Assembly: GCA_000750105.3 (NCBI GenBank)
Contig: JPHH03000016.1
Location: 434,001-498,000, forward strand
Source: Tolypocladium sp. Sup5 PDA-1
Taxonomy: Eukaryota > Ascomycota > Sordariomycetes > Hypocreales > Ophiocordycipitaceae
Length of the DNA stretch: 64,000 nt
Direction of reading: 5' to 3'
Part shown: positions 32,746-44,891 of the stretch, piece by piece
How the letters are laid out: every line of letters begins with the position of its first letter
How positions within the stretch are numbered: position 1 is the first letter of the stretch
Translations under genes and position numbers: made by a program
Notes under the pieces: generated by a model
What the model was told of the DNA's origin: nothing
Database searches by the model: none
The model's input: only the letters and a program-made list of their open reading frames with translations

Positions 32746-33852
32746 GGATGAGAGCAGAGTTATAGGCGAGGGATGGCAGTGTGGCAGTGACTCTCGCGGG
32801 TACGAGGCAATTGTGGGGGATGTCCATTGTGCCGCCCGTCGCCCGATCGCGGCGGCGCGGACCCGGCGTTCCCCGCCTGTCATGTCGTATGGCGCGGTCC
32901 GAGTCAAGCCACAACACGTATTAATAGTGCCTTGAGGAACGAACGGCCCCTGCTTTCAACGGACTCTCGCTTCCCATTGGCCTGAATATCGAGTAGCCAG
33001 AGGAAAAGACGTGAACAATAAGAGCGTAGCTTTAGAACTCTTCCGTGATTGGTTTGTTTTTGTATCCAGATCCCGATTGCGGTCTACTCGTATTTAGAGT
33101 CGAGTTCCGTTGAGGCCCTCATGTGGCTCCCCTTTCGCCTTCTTGCATTGTTCCCAATGCTTGGCTTTGCTGCTGCTCATCGTAGTCGCGTCGGCCGCCG
33201 GCGCGCTAGGCGCGTTGATGGGTGATTGTGCCTAATTACCCTTGCCACCGTATCCGTAGCCCGCAGTCTTACTCTGGCCGATAGCCCGGGAGTCGGGACC
33301 CTCGACGCTTCGCCCAAGAATAGATAGCTGCTAATGGAGATCCGCGAGAGTCGTATGCCTCCAGGTGGGGGCGCATCGTCGGAATACTGTCTGGTCCAGT
33401 TTTCGCCAAGCGCTCTGCAGGCTATAGAGGACGCGGGCGGCGCCAACGTGCTGAAGGTGCAACGGAAGCCTGCCGGCATAATTCGGCCACCCGGTGATAT
33501 CGGCCGCCAACGTTTGTTCCCCTGGGACGCCATTCCGGGCGCAAAAATACACGAGGCCCGGTCGCTGGGGTGGCTGGTTTTGGCCCCGACGGTCATCCGC
33601 CTTGCTACGCCTCGGAATGCAACCCTGAGCAGGACAGCACAGGGATGCCATTCGCCGCAACGAACAATCTGTACAAGGTAAACGAGGTCACGTGTAGACA
33701 GGTTGCTTACTGAGTGAGGCTACTACTTTTGCAGCCGTAGTCTGTCTTAGCTGTGACACTCTACTCTGTACTCCTCCATCCATTGACGCCCCACGTCGTG
33801 TACGCCCATATCGTAGGCTTCACAACGGTCGAGGCTGCTCTTCTTCTACGCG
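32746..33852. other. intergenic region containing the left flanking repeat
   Basis: About 1.1 kb. It holds the amidotransferase promoter, a diverged direct repeat (33102-33633, listed separately) and the ABC transporter promoter. ORFs within the repeat are not conserved between its two copies. Confidence 0.55.
33102..33633 (+). repeat. left copy of a roughly 0.54-kb direct repeat flanking the ABC transporter
   Basis: This segment aligns by eye over its whole length with 39180-39734 in the same orientation. Shared blocks include GGCTCCCCTTTCG, AATGCTTGGCTTTGCT, CTCGACGCTTCGCCCAA, ATAGATAGCTGCTA, TGTCTGGTCCAGTTTTCGCC, AACGTGCTGAAGG, TTTGTTCCCCTGGGACGCCA and GTCATCCGCCTTGCTACGCC. The copies differ by many substitutions and small indels, so the duplication is old. 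No intact ORF, terminal inverted repeat or tRNA primer site is apparent, and the nature of the repeated unit is unknown. Confidence 0.85.
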
Positions 33853-36800
33853 ATGGAGTCGCTTCATTCGCGCCGTGTAAATTCTACACCATGGGCTGGA
33901 GATGACAGCTTCGGTCCCCAGGTCGACACCCGTTTCGATTTCACATTGTTCTTTGAGCACACGATATTGACGAGTCTACCGGCCTCCATATTTCTTATCG
34001 CGTGCCCTCTCTACATGTTCCGTTTTCTGCGTAGACCGGTTTGCTTCAAGCACGGGTTGCTCCTCTGGGCGAAACTTGTAGGGCTACGGACAATTGATTA
34101 CCTTTGGTTGCCTCTTCTCGGTCGGCTGACTTCACCATCACAGATGGCTGCGGCGCTCCTGCTCGGTGTTGAACTAGCGAACACAGTTCTCACCAGTCGC
34201 CATGGCTCCTTGATACGAAATAACGCTTCAATTGCGGCCGCCGCGCTCTCGTGCGTCTCCATGCTCTCAGTGATGGCAATGGTTTACGCCGAACACCGTC
34301 GGTCGCTTCGATCCTCGTCATTCCTAAGCGCATTTCTGTCCATCACCATGCTCTTCAACGTGGCGCGAGCACGATCCTACATCAGCCGCGGCGGACTAGA
34401 CACCTTTGGTGCTTTGCAAGTCGCCATCGCTATCCTCAAGCTCGCTTTGATCTCATTGGAAGAATTGTCCAAGCAGTCACTTTTCCAACCTGAGCACGGT
34501 CGGTCCCCAATGGGTCCGGAAATGCGGGGAGGCTTCTGGAATAGGTCGCTTTTCGTATGGGTCAACAATACCTTATTGATTGGATTCAGGAACGTCATTA
34601 CTGTCAAGGAGCTACCTGAGATCGGACTAGAATTCTCTACCGAGCGGCTCTCAGCCAAGTTCCAGAAAGCATGGAAAGCAGGTTCGCTACCAAGCCCGTT
34701 CTTGTCCATTTTCCTCCGTATTGACCCTGTCCAGCCAACAAATCGTCACGATATTGTCTGTCGATCACTACTATGAAGGCTCTCGCCTGGCCACTTGTCG
34801 CCATCGTAGTACCGAGGCTTTGTTTCACGGCTTTCACCTTTGCTCAGCCTTTCCTACTTCACACAATTGTGACAGCAGTTGGCCAACAAGAGCTGTCCAG
34901 GGACGTCATCGGCGGCCTCATAGGAGCCACCGGCCTTGTCTACTTCGGCCTGGCGGTGAGCTTGAAGATGATTTCGGTTTAGGTTGTACAGTAAAACTAA
35001 TCGTCCCACAGGTGACCAGGGCGTGTTATACACATGCAGTCTACCGGTGCCTCGCAATGAACCGTGGAATGCTTGTCTCTGCAATTTTTAAGCATACTCT
35101 CCAACTGGACTTGGCTACTGCCAAGAAATCAGCCGCCGTCACGCTCATGAGTACCGATGTGGACAGCATTGGAACAGGATTCGTCACGATGCACGACCTT
35201 TGGGCGGGCATTATTGAGCTCGCCATTGGCGTTTACCTTTTAGCCAGATACGTCGGACCAGCGGCCTTCCTCGTTGCAGTACCGGCAGTGCGTAAGTGAA
35301 GGAGGATCTAGCCGATTGAATGTCGACCGACGACTGCTAACGACACCTAGTGTCTACCGTCTCATCCCGCTATCTCGCAAAGAAAAATGGTCCAGCTCGC
35401 AAGGCTTGGAACCAAGCCGTACAGAAACGCGTGTCTACTACTAACCACGTCTTAGGCCAAGTCAAGGGCATCAAAATGACGGGGCTTGCTCCTTTTGTTG
35501 CGAAGCACCTGCAAGATTGCCGTGTCGCTGAAGTAGAGAAGTCTAAACATCTCAGGAAAATCATAATATACATGCATGCTCTAGGTGAGAGGCTCGAGCA
35601 ACCGTTCCCAGCGAGAGTCCTATTGACACTTGACCAGCGCAGTTTTTCAACACAAACACCCCCGTCCTTGTTATCGCCGGTGGCCTGTTCTGGACAAATG
35701 CCTCCAAAGGCCTTGATGCGGCCGATACCTTCGCCACGATCTCGCTAACCCGCCTCGTTTCGTCGCCCATGACCACCTTGCTTGTTGGCTTTCCGCAAGC
35801 GGCGAGCTTGCTGGCATGTTTTGCTCGGATCCAAGACTTCCTTCTTTTGAAACCGTGGCCAGGTGCGAAAGATCTTGCCACTTCTGGAAGTGCGCAAATA
35901 TCATTCGTAGCAGAGAAGAATGCACACGCGGTGGACTCGGGATCCGGCATAGAACTGCAGAACAGCGATTCACGGCCGCTAGAGAAAGTCTTTGGGAAAA
36001 CGCGACCTTTGATTGAGCTCTCTGGTGCATCTATTGCCCCAGCTGTTGGCGCCGAGCCCGTTTTGCAAGGAGTGAACCTCCAAATTCTGCCTTCAATTTT
36101 GACAGTGGTCGTTGGTCCCGTGGCGTCCGGAAAGACGACACTTCTCAGGGCTCTTATGGGTGAAGCTCAGATTAGTGGGACTACAACCGGCATACAACAA
36201 ACGAGCACAGGATACTGTGATCAAGTCTCGTGGCTAAGGAACATCTCAATCCGAGACAACATTGTCGGGCCAGCTGAGTTTGACTGTACCTGGTACGACA
36301 CTGTTCTTAGCAGTTGTTTGCTCCATGAGGATCTACGCCAGATATCGGATGGTGATCAAGCTCTTGCTGGAAGCGGTGGCGCAAGTCTAAGTGGTGGACA
36401 GAAGCAGAGAGTAGTGCGTTCATCCTCTTCTCCGCGCATTGAACTGAGAATCTCACCAGCTGGTCCACATACAGGCGCTCGCCCGAGCCGTATATGCTCG
36501 AAAGTCTATGCTGGTCATGGACGATGTGTTCAGCGCATTGGATCACCGGACTTCTCACACAATCTTGGAGCGACTTCTAGGGCCTGACGGTATTCTTCGG
36601 ACCCTGGGCACAACCGTTGTCGTGGCCACCCACTCTCGTGAGTACTCCATACCAAGTCTACACTTGCGAACTAATCTTGTCCAGTTGATCTTCTTGCCAT
36701 GGCAGACAAGGTCCTCATGCTTGACGGAAAAGGTAACCTCGATGTCCGATCGAACACACAGGATGTGGCGAACAACAATGTCCTGATCGAGGAGTTACGA

Positions 36801-39025
36801 AAGACAAAGGCCATCGTGACAGATGACGATTCCCAGCAAGAGGGTTCAGCCTCCAGTGAAAGCGTGACGCCGCAAGTAACGCCCAAGGCCACCACGAAAC
36901 TCAACGACGCGAAGAAACTTGAACGACAAAGAGGCGACCTAGGACTGTACCGATTCTACTTTTTCTCCAGTGGTATATGGAACTACCTTGCCTGGATGCT
37001 CATGGCTGCCATCAATATGCTCTGGGGCCAGATGCCTTGTAAGACACATCCACATCCCGCCTGGCTCATACTGGTACTAACCTGATATCTATGCAGTGAT
37101 TTTCCTTCGCATCTGGCTCGGCAAAGCTCCCGATGATAAGACATATTTTGCTGGATACGCCACTCTCGGAGTGACTTCTTGCCTCTCCTCCGGTGTAATG
37201 CTTGCGTAAGAACGACGCTGCTCTCGTTCGGAGGTCTTATAGCTGACTCTGAATGGCAGCTTCTACATGCTTAAAGTTGCACCTGCATCAGCGGAGAGGC
37301 TCCACTGGATCTTTTTGCAGACGGTGATGGGGCAAGTATCCATAGAAAAGACTCAGACGTATCTATTTGCTAATAGTCACAGTGCAACCCTTGGCTTTCT
37401 GTCATCTACAGACTCAGGCTCTCTTCTAAATAGGTTAGTCAGAGCGCTGATGGTCTTGATGACGTACGCTAACCACCCCACCCCTTATAGATTCAGCCAA
37501 GATATGTCGCTCATCAACCAAGCCTTGCCCTTGGTGTTGATGAACTTTGCCATCCGTAAGACTGTGTATCATTCTCTACACATATGTTCGAGACGAAACT
37601 GACTTTGGCAGTCTTCTTTGATAACCTGGTTAGTGCCGGGATCATAGTTTCCGGGGCCAACTACGCGGCGATCGTCATCCCCTTCTTGCTTCTTACCGTA
37701 TACCTCGTACAACATTTCTACCTCCGCACCTCGCGCCAAATGCGTCACCTCGACCTGGAGGCTAAATCTCCACTATACACAGAGTTTTCGGAGACCGCAG
37801 CTGGCGTGCAACATATCCGCGCCTTTTCGTGGCAATCTGAGATTTTATCCCAGAGCTTTAGGACCCTCGACTTCTCCCAGAAGCCCTACTATTACATGTT
37901 CTGTATTCAAAGATGGCTGACCCTAGTATTGGAGCTCAGCGTCATGGTGGTTGCGATCGTCTTGGTTACTTTGGCGCTAAATTTACCGCATACCAGTTCG
38001 GCGAGTGCCATCGGCCTGGCGATGCTAAACATGATTGGCTTTGGGTCGGGAATGGCTAACGTGATGAACAGGTGGACTCGTTTGGAGACATCTCTTGGTG
38101 CTATTGCCAGATTGAGATCATTCTTGAATGAGACACCGACAGAGGAGGACCCAGGTAGCGAGACTAAGATGCCAGTGGGCTGGCCACAGCATGGTAGAGT
38201 TGAGCTCCAGGGCGTCAGCGCACAATACAAGTAAGTCACATTTAATCGATTCCCTACCATCTAGAGAAAACATATGCTTACTCTTATGATTAGCCCTGGA
38301 GACGCACGACAGGTGCTCAATGAGCTCTCACTCGTCATCGAGCCTGGACAAAAGGTTGGGGTGGTCGGCCGCACGGGCAGGTTAGTTTCAGCCATGCCAG
38401 AATAACGACAGTTATAATACTAACCAGATGTGCGCGTAGTGGAAAAAGTTCGCTGGTCTTGACGCTGCTCCATCTTCTCGATCAGTCTGGTTCAGTGACC
38501 ATTGACAACATCAACACCTCGGACGTTACACGCCAACACCTTCGCTCCAGAATCACGGTAATCGCCCAAGACCCTGTTGAGCTTCCAGGCTCAGTGAGAT
38601 ACAATCTCCTCCCCTTCGACTCAGCAAGTGCACCGTCGCAAAACAATGTTGTCGGAGAGGCTTCCATTGAAGAGATGCTGTCGCAAGTTGGGCTATGGGA
38701 CCACGTCTCCGCAAACGGTGGCCCGGACGCAGATTTCTCAACTCTAGGTCTCTCACAGGGACAGAGACAACTGTTCTGCCTGGCGCGTGCCGTCTTGCAT
38801 CATAGAGTGATGGGAAGCAAGATTGTGCTGGTGGATGAGGCGACAAGCAGCGTCGACATTGACACAGACAGGGAGATGCAGGCGGTCATGACTGCAGCAT
38901 TTTCAGAGTGTACTGTGATTACGGTCGCGCATCGCCTGGAGACGATACAAGATGTGGATGTTGTACTCGAGTTGGATAATGGCAGACTGATCAGGCGAGA
39001 GGAGCGGGAGGGACCCAAGACATAG
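33853..39025 (+). CDS. ABCC (MRP)-type full-length ABC transporter
   Basis: Predicted membrane exporter of the multidrug-resistance-associated type. I resolved 14 exons: 33853-34681, 34735-34955, 35012-35291, 35351-35584, 35638-36410, 36475-36637, 36685-37038, 37097-37205, 37260-37331, 37383-37433, 37491-37555, 37612-38230, 38294-38380 and 38440-39025. Together they give 1480 aa in frame. Order: N-terminal TMD0 helices, TMD1, NBD1 (Walker A VASGKTT near 685, signature SLSGGQKQR, Walker B MLVMDD), TMD2, NBD2 (Walker A RTGSGKSS near 1285, signature LSQGQ, Walker B IVLVDEATS). NBD1 has Asp where a catalytic Glu would normally follow, which is typical of ABCC proteins. Intron 9 (37332-37382) fits only with a GC donor and is stop-free in frame. 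Relatives are often stress- or drug-induced. The substrate is unknown. Confidence 0.9.
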
Positions 39026-39995
39026 CTTCTGGCAAAGTATCTATGGAACGTGGTTCAACATCGGTAATGTCCAGGCAAACGAGGTTATATACTTCTTAGT
39101 CCCGCTATGTACTGGAAATTGGCAGTGGCCCCCTCTATAGAAATGAGAACCCTAGAGTACATAAGAAGGGACTCGTGACGAGTTTCGTTGACGCCCTGGC
39201 TCCCCTTTCGGCTTCTTGCATTGCTCCAAATGCTTGGCTTTGCTACTGTTCATCGGATTGGTTGACTAATACGAGTAGACATTAATAAGATTGGACATGG
39301 AATCCATGGGTCCTCGCCAAGGTACTTCGTACTCTAGCCGATGGCTCGGGACCCTCGACGCTTCGCCCAAAAATAGATAGCTGCTATTGAAGACCCGCGA
39401 GATTCGTACATGCCTCCAGGTGGAAGCGCATCGTCGGGGAATGCTGTCTGGTCCAGTTTTCGCCAAGCGCTCTGTATGCTATGGAGGGCGCGGGCGGCGC
39501 GAACGTGCTGAAGGCGCAGCGCTGGGCCGGCGTGGGAAGCCTGCCGACACAATTCGCCAACGTTTGTTCCCCTGGGACGCCATTCGGGTGCAAAAACACA
39601 CGAGGCCCGCTCGACGGAATGGCTGGTTTGGGGTTTTGGGCGGGAAGCAGTTCGGCGTCTACATCCTTGCACCCGGAGCTTGATGTGCGACGGTCATCCG
39701 CCTTGCTACGCCTCAGAATGCAACCCTAAGCAGGGCGTGTCCAAGGATTCCGGGGAGCCCTGCGTCGGGCTGAGAGAGGCTGAGGCAATCGTCGGCCGGA
39801 GGTTCAACCAACAGGCCAATCAGCAGACTTGTGTAACCGCACTGACGGAAGCGCTCTTCATTCCCTCTCAGGCCTTGCCGGCCAGACTGCAACGGAGCGC
39901 GGCCCACGTCCTGGACTGGCGACATAAGAAGCGGGCAAGCGCACCGTCGGCTGTTGGGATACCGCCCTGGAAATTCAAGGGCATCTTTACGCAAA
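39026..39995. other. intergenic region containing the right flanking repeat
   Basis: About 970 bp between the ABC transporter and the dynamin-like gene. Most is the right copy of the direct repeat (39180-39734). The last 260 bp serve as the promoter of the GTPase gene. Confidence 0.55.
39180..39734 (+). repeat. right copy of the roughly 0.54-kb direct repeat
   Basis: Partner of 33102-33633, same orientation, starting with GAGTTTCGTTGACGCCC and ending with GCAACCCTAAGCAGG. The distance to the ABC stop codon is about 155 bp, and the left copy ends about 220 bp before its start, so the repeats enclose exactly one gene. Confidence 0.85.
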
Positions 39996-42900
39996 ATGGC
40001 CGTCTCACTGGACCCGTCCGTTCTGCATCAGCTCAACACCACCGAGGCAAGAGCCCTTCATGAGCTAACGGACAAGCTGAGCTCCTGCGGCGTCGGCAAG
40101 ATCGTCAACCTGCCCCAGATCATTGTCGTCGGCGAGCAATCCGCCGGCAAGTCGTCCGTCCTCGAAGCCATTTCCCATGTTCGCTTCCCCGTCAAGGGAG
40201 ACCTATGTACACGCTTCGCAACAGAGGTTGTCCTTCGCCAGGCGAAAGAGACTCGCGTGGACGTCAGCGTTCGATTTGCCGACAAGTCAAAAGCCTCGCA
40301 GGCGTTCCAAAGGGTCGGGTTTCGCGAAGATGACCTTCCCGACATCATCAAAGAGGCCAAAGACTGTATGGGCATCGCTGCCACGGGCAAGGACTTTTCC
40401 AAAGACGTCCTACGGTTGGAGATTGAGGGCCCAAACATGTATCCGCTGACGCTGGTTGACCTCCCGGGGCTGTTCCACGTCGACACGGCGGACCAGTCAA
40501 TGCGAGGCAAGGAAACGGTCGACCAGCTTGTCGAGAGCTACATGAAGCAAACGAATAGCATCATCCTAGTTGTCATCACGGCTAGCAACCAGCTCGCCAA
40601 CCACGTTGCTCTACGAAGGGTCAAGGAGCACGATCCGAAGCGGGAGCGGACGCTAGGCGTCATCACCAAGCCCGATCTTACGCGGGCCGGATATGCCGAC
40701 GAGAGAAACTATATCCAGCTAGCCAAGAACCAGGAGAGCGCTCACAAGCTCAAGCTCGGGTGGCACGTCCTGCGTAATAGGGCGGAGGATGAGGACACCT
40801 TGGACGCTCGCGACGCCACTGAAGCCCGCTTCTTCGAGACGACCGCTTGGGCCTCGATTTCGCGGGAAGATCGCGGGGTTGTCAGTCTTCGCAAGAAACT
40901 AAGCAAGGTCTTATACAACCATATCCGAAATAACTTGCACGGCGTTATCGAAGACATCGAGGGAAAGCTCAGAGAGAGGCAAGAGGAACTCGATCGACTC
41001 GGACTGTCGAGGTCCACCCCTCAGGAGATACGGGCCTTTCTTCTCACCATCGCGGGAGAGTTTCAGCGGCTGGCGCGCGACGGCATCCACGGGCGCTATA
41101 ACGATCCATTCTTTGGAAGATTGCGCGATACGGAACACAAGCTACGCGCGCAGCTGAGGAACTTCAATCGTGCCTTTGACCATGTGCTTGCGACAAAGGG
41201 TTCGAAGCTCGCTATTGCGCCGAGCGACGATTTTGACCATCAGTCACCCAACGTGCCGGAGTTTCTCAAGAGCTTTCTCGAAGAGCACCCATACGACTTC
41301 CCCAACCCAGCGGCCATGAGCCGGGAGGCCCTCAGCGCGCGCCTAGAGAAGCGAGCCGCGGCCAACCAAGGCCGCGAATTCCCCGGGTCCCACAACACGG
41401 ACCTCGTCATCCAGCTGTTCCGGACGCATGCTTCACCGTGGAGGGACATTGCGGGTTTCCACGTCAAGCAGGTCACGCTCGTGGCCAAGGCATTCGTCGA
41501 CCACCTGTTCCGACACGTCGTCGGCCAGCCGGACGCGAACCCGACGACGGAGGCCATCCTATGCGGCTGCGTGGACCCCTTCTTCGCGGAGAAGGAGAAG
41601 CTCCTGAGCCAGAAGCTGGAGGAGTTGCTGACGCCGTATGTGCGAGGGTTTGCGATGCCTCTGGACGCGGAGTTTCGTCACATGGTGACGCGTAGGACTG
41701 TCGATCGTCTGGCGGAACGGTTGCGTACAATATCGGAGAAACAGGCGGGGCAGGTTGACGATGCCACCGTGAAGAAGCTTAGGAGCGATATGCTCGCGGA
41801 CGCTGCCTCGACCCTCGAAGCGGTCGACGGGGGCGAGTTTGGCACGGAAAAGGCCATTGACATGATGCAGGCGTACTATGAGGTGAGCGTCCACACTATT
41901 GCAGGCACAACACAAGTCGGCGCTTCGTCGTGATTCTAACCTGGACAGATGTCTCGACGGACGTTTACCGACAACGTCATCAACCTAGCGATCGAGAGCT
42001 GTCTCATCTGCGACTTGCCCGACATCCTCACACCGACCCAGGTGGACAGGATGGACGAGGAGCAATTGCGAGAGCTGGCTGCCGAGTCGGAGGATGCGCA
42101 TTCCCGCAGGGAACAGCTCCATGGGGAAATCGACGTCTTGCGACAGGGCCTCGAGCAGTGCCGCAAGTACAAACCGAGAGGCATGACGGGTAAGTATAAG
42201 TCCGGCTATGTTTCCCCTGGATGAGTCGCCGCGATGCTAATATAATTGACATCAGTTGTCCCCTCGGCACAGCCAAGACCGGCGCCTGCATCCGCAAGTG
42301 ACCATACCACAGGTAAGCCTATTCAGGAGAAGAGCGATATGAGGACGGTGTTGACTGTTTGTAGGGGCGTCGTGGTATGGAACACCGACCAAAGCAGCCG
42401 CGCCGGGTGTTAGCAAGCCGGCGACGAGCTCGCTCTTCGCGCCAGATTCAAGGGTGGCGACCCCGGAACCCCCTGCCAAGGCGGCTGCGGGAGACATCTT
42501 TGGATCTCTGCCGACGCGGTCGACGTCCACACCGTTTTCTCCATTTTCTTTGGCGCCCAGCCCTTCGGGTACTCAGGGTGCGTCGACACCGCCTGGCTCC
42601 GTGTTCGGGAGCCGCTCACCCTTTAGACAAGCCGCCTCGGGCGAATTCAAGGGATTCGGCTCCGTTGGAACGAATGGGACGTCCAGCAGCGCAACTCGGA
42701 CTGGCATGGAGTCAGCTTTTCCCAACGGGTTGACAGGGTTCAGCTCCGGCGGTCTCTCTGACCACCAAAGCATATTTTCTAAAACCGTAACAGGCAAGGA
42801 GAGTAAGTCACGCCCCCCTCCCTCCCCCCACCTTTAAGCCCAAGGCGAAAGCATTCTGACGATGCAGGCTGATGTTGTCTCAAGCGGACCTGGAATCCCA

Positions 42901-43063
42901 GCTGCATACGGAAGTTTATTACGGGGAGTTCTGCCGTTTCCAGAATCTGTACGCAGTCCCAGATTTTCAGAACTTTTCGCCCGAGGAGCTCAGGCTAGGG
43001 ATGTATCAGGAGAAAAGGAAGAGCCTGCTGGAGGAACTGGATGTGCTGAGCCTGGCCTGTTGA
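39996..43063 (+). CDS. dynamin/Mx-like large GTPase
   Basis: Predicted dynamin-superfamily GTPase of the fungal Mx-like group. Exons are 39996-41882, 41949-42189, 42256-42312, 42365-42802 and a final part ending near 43063. The GTPase domain has P-loop GEQSAGKSSV (about 46), DLPG (about 155) and TKPD (about 224). The stalk follows, and the GED is split by intron 1 (QAYYE|MSRRTFTDNVINLAIESC). After the GED there is a Pro/Ser/Gly-rich tail with FGS-type motifs, unusual for classical dynamins but seen in filamentous-fungal members. The last join is a problem. The conserved-looking end (LSQADLESQLHTEVYYGEF, ending at 43063) is out of phase with the exon before it, and the straightforward splice meets TGA at 42870. 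The start is the ATG at 39996, not the upstream non-ATG extension. Confidence 0.83.
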
Positions 43064-43861
43064 CCCTGAGACCATCGAATGCTAGACCTCGAAGTGCGTC
43101 GATTATTGGGTTCTGCATCGCCATACTGATGGCGGAGTAAACGTTACGCTGGCGGTCAAACGCTTGGGTCTCGAATTCCTTGCTTAGTTCTTGAGCATGG
43201 TCACGACATGCTACGCAATGTCAAGGCCGTTGTCTTGTCTATTATCGTTGGGCCCCTAGTACTATATTGCCTTGGAGTTCGGAAAGTCCGGCCATATATG
43301 CCGCGACAGCCACAGAACCCCGTATTTGGTCCACGCCGTTAATTAGCCTGTTTTCAATAAGTCCATGAATAAATGCTATGCTAAATATACCAAATATTCA
43401 TCGTTAATCGCCTAGAGAAGGATGTGTATTATTATACCTTATGAATCCCGACTTTTTGTTCCCCGGACGCATCGCTGCTTTTATAGATGCCGGCTTAGGC
43501 TCTACTTAGAGGCTACTTACATACGACCTAGGCTGACGGGCCACGGGCCGGCTGTGCAAGCGCTAATGCGGGCTGCACGGAACAATGGTTGGAACGACGA
43601 ACTAATAAGCAACGGATCGACGGGATTACTAGGATTCGGTAGCTGCTTGATTGTTATCTTCCTGGGGTTGTTGGTGGGTATGAGCTCATGAAATGCGAGG
43701 GGCGGCTCACAGCCCGGGCTGAGTTAGTTTCGTCGGTCTAGTATCTAAAGATGGTATTGTTTACACCACCACGCCCAGCCAGTTAATTCTGCCATGTCCG
43801 ATGACCTTCGGTTCAGCGAAGAAAAGGGTACTGCTTCTGTCCTCTCCCTCTAATGATTTGC
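43064..43861. other. intergenic region, no supported gene
   Basis: About 800 bp between convergent genes. It is rather AT-rich around 43330-43430. An 89-codon ORF at 43422-43691 has no recognisable features. Confidence 0.5.
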
Positions 43862-44891
43862 TCAGAGACCGACGACGCCCACCTTGAGATAGTTGGCATC
43901 CCCATCAATGCGCTCTCTGATCGCACCAACAGACAACTCATCAACATCCCATCCTGCCCAGGTGAAGCGCCCATGCAGAAACTTTGCCTCATTCGATGCG
44001 GCCCATACGGCGTAGTGTCCAGGAAGATCCTCTGCGAAAAAGAGTATCATTAGCAAATTCAAGCCTTAGATTTCACTCATAGCGGCCTAGTGTGGCACAC
44101 TTACCGTCATCCCAGTTTATCGTGGTGCGCGTGTAACCAGCTTTCTCCACCGCACCGGTAAATATGGCTCCCGGGTGGAAGCTCAATACTTGCAAGTCGT
44201 CTGGCGATACATCTTTGGCGATCTGCTGGACCGCGATAGTTCCTGCGCTCTTTGACGCCCCGTAGTTTGGAAATTCACCCGCGGCCTGGAAATCGTGAAT
44301 GGCGCAAGTCGACACGTTCACCAATGACTGCATGCAAGTGTACTGGTCAGCCATTGTCCCTGCTGAGCCTGTCCGCAGCAAATAAATACGTACGAGTTTC
44401 TTGCTCAGGTCCCTTTTCTTCTGGTGATAGAAAAGATCGGCAAACGCAACGTTTGCACCGACATTGGTGGCAAAGTCGGTCCATACTGCCTTGTACCCTA
44501 TCTCGAGCACGGTTCCTACGGGCTGCAAGTGAGCAGCGTTGAGGACCAGGACGTCGACGACTATGCTGTCAGCATTAAGCTGCTTCCAGAGGTCCTCGAC
44601 ATCGGCCGTTTCAGAGATGTCGATCTGCCGGGCGATGAAGCTTGTTTCGGGAAACTCCTTGCTCAGGTTGGTGACAGCCTCATCGAGCGGACCCTGTTGT
44701 CGGCCGGTCAGGATGACCTTTGCGGCGCTAGCTTGGCCGAAGCCTCGTGCAATGGCGAATCCAATACCGCTGGAACTTCCAGTGACGAGGACGACCTTTC
44801 CCTTCTGGGAAAGCTCCGGGCGTGAAGGGGAGATGGCCGCGAAGGAAGCACGGTGCTTGACCGTGGTGAAGTTGGAGGTTGGACCCGACAT
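43862..44891 (-). CDS. short-chain dehydrogenase/reductase
   Basis: Predicted NAD(P)-dependent oxidoreductase of the classical SDR family. Minus-strand exons 44891-44394, 44327-44105 and 44031-43862 give 296 aa. Cofactor motif TGSSSGIGFAIARG is near residue 38, NAAH replaces the usual NNAG, and the catalytic YGASK is encoded in exon 2. The C-terminal part (ASNEAKFLHGRFTWAGWDVDEL) follows a pattern I know from fungal SDRs of unknown substrate. Intron 1 (44393-44328) is 66 bp, a multiple of three and free of stops. The open frame extends upstream to 45029 without an ATG that fits, so 44891 is the start. A Zn2Cys6 regulator is transcribed divergently from about 550 bp away and may control it. 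Confidence 0.88.

Noticed and set aside
33102..33633. Interpreting the flanking repeats as solo LTRs
   Set aside because: I see no TG...CA termini, no matching short target duplication and no primer-binding region, so the nature of the repeats stays open.
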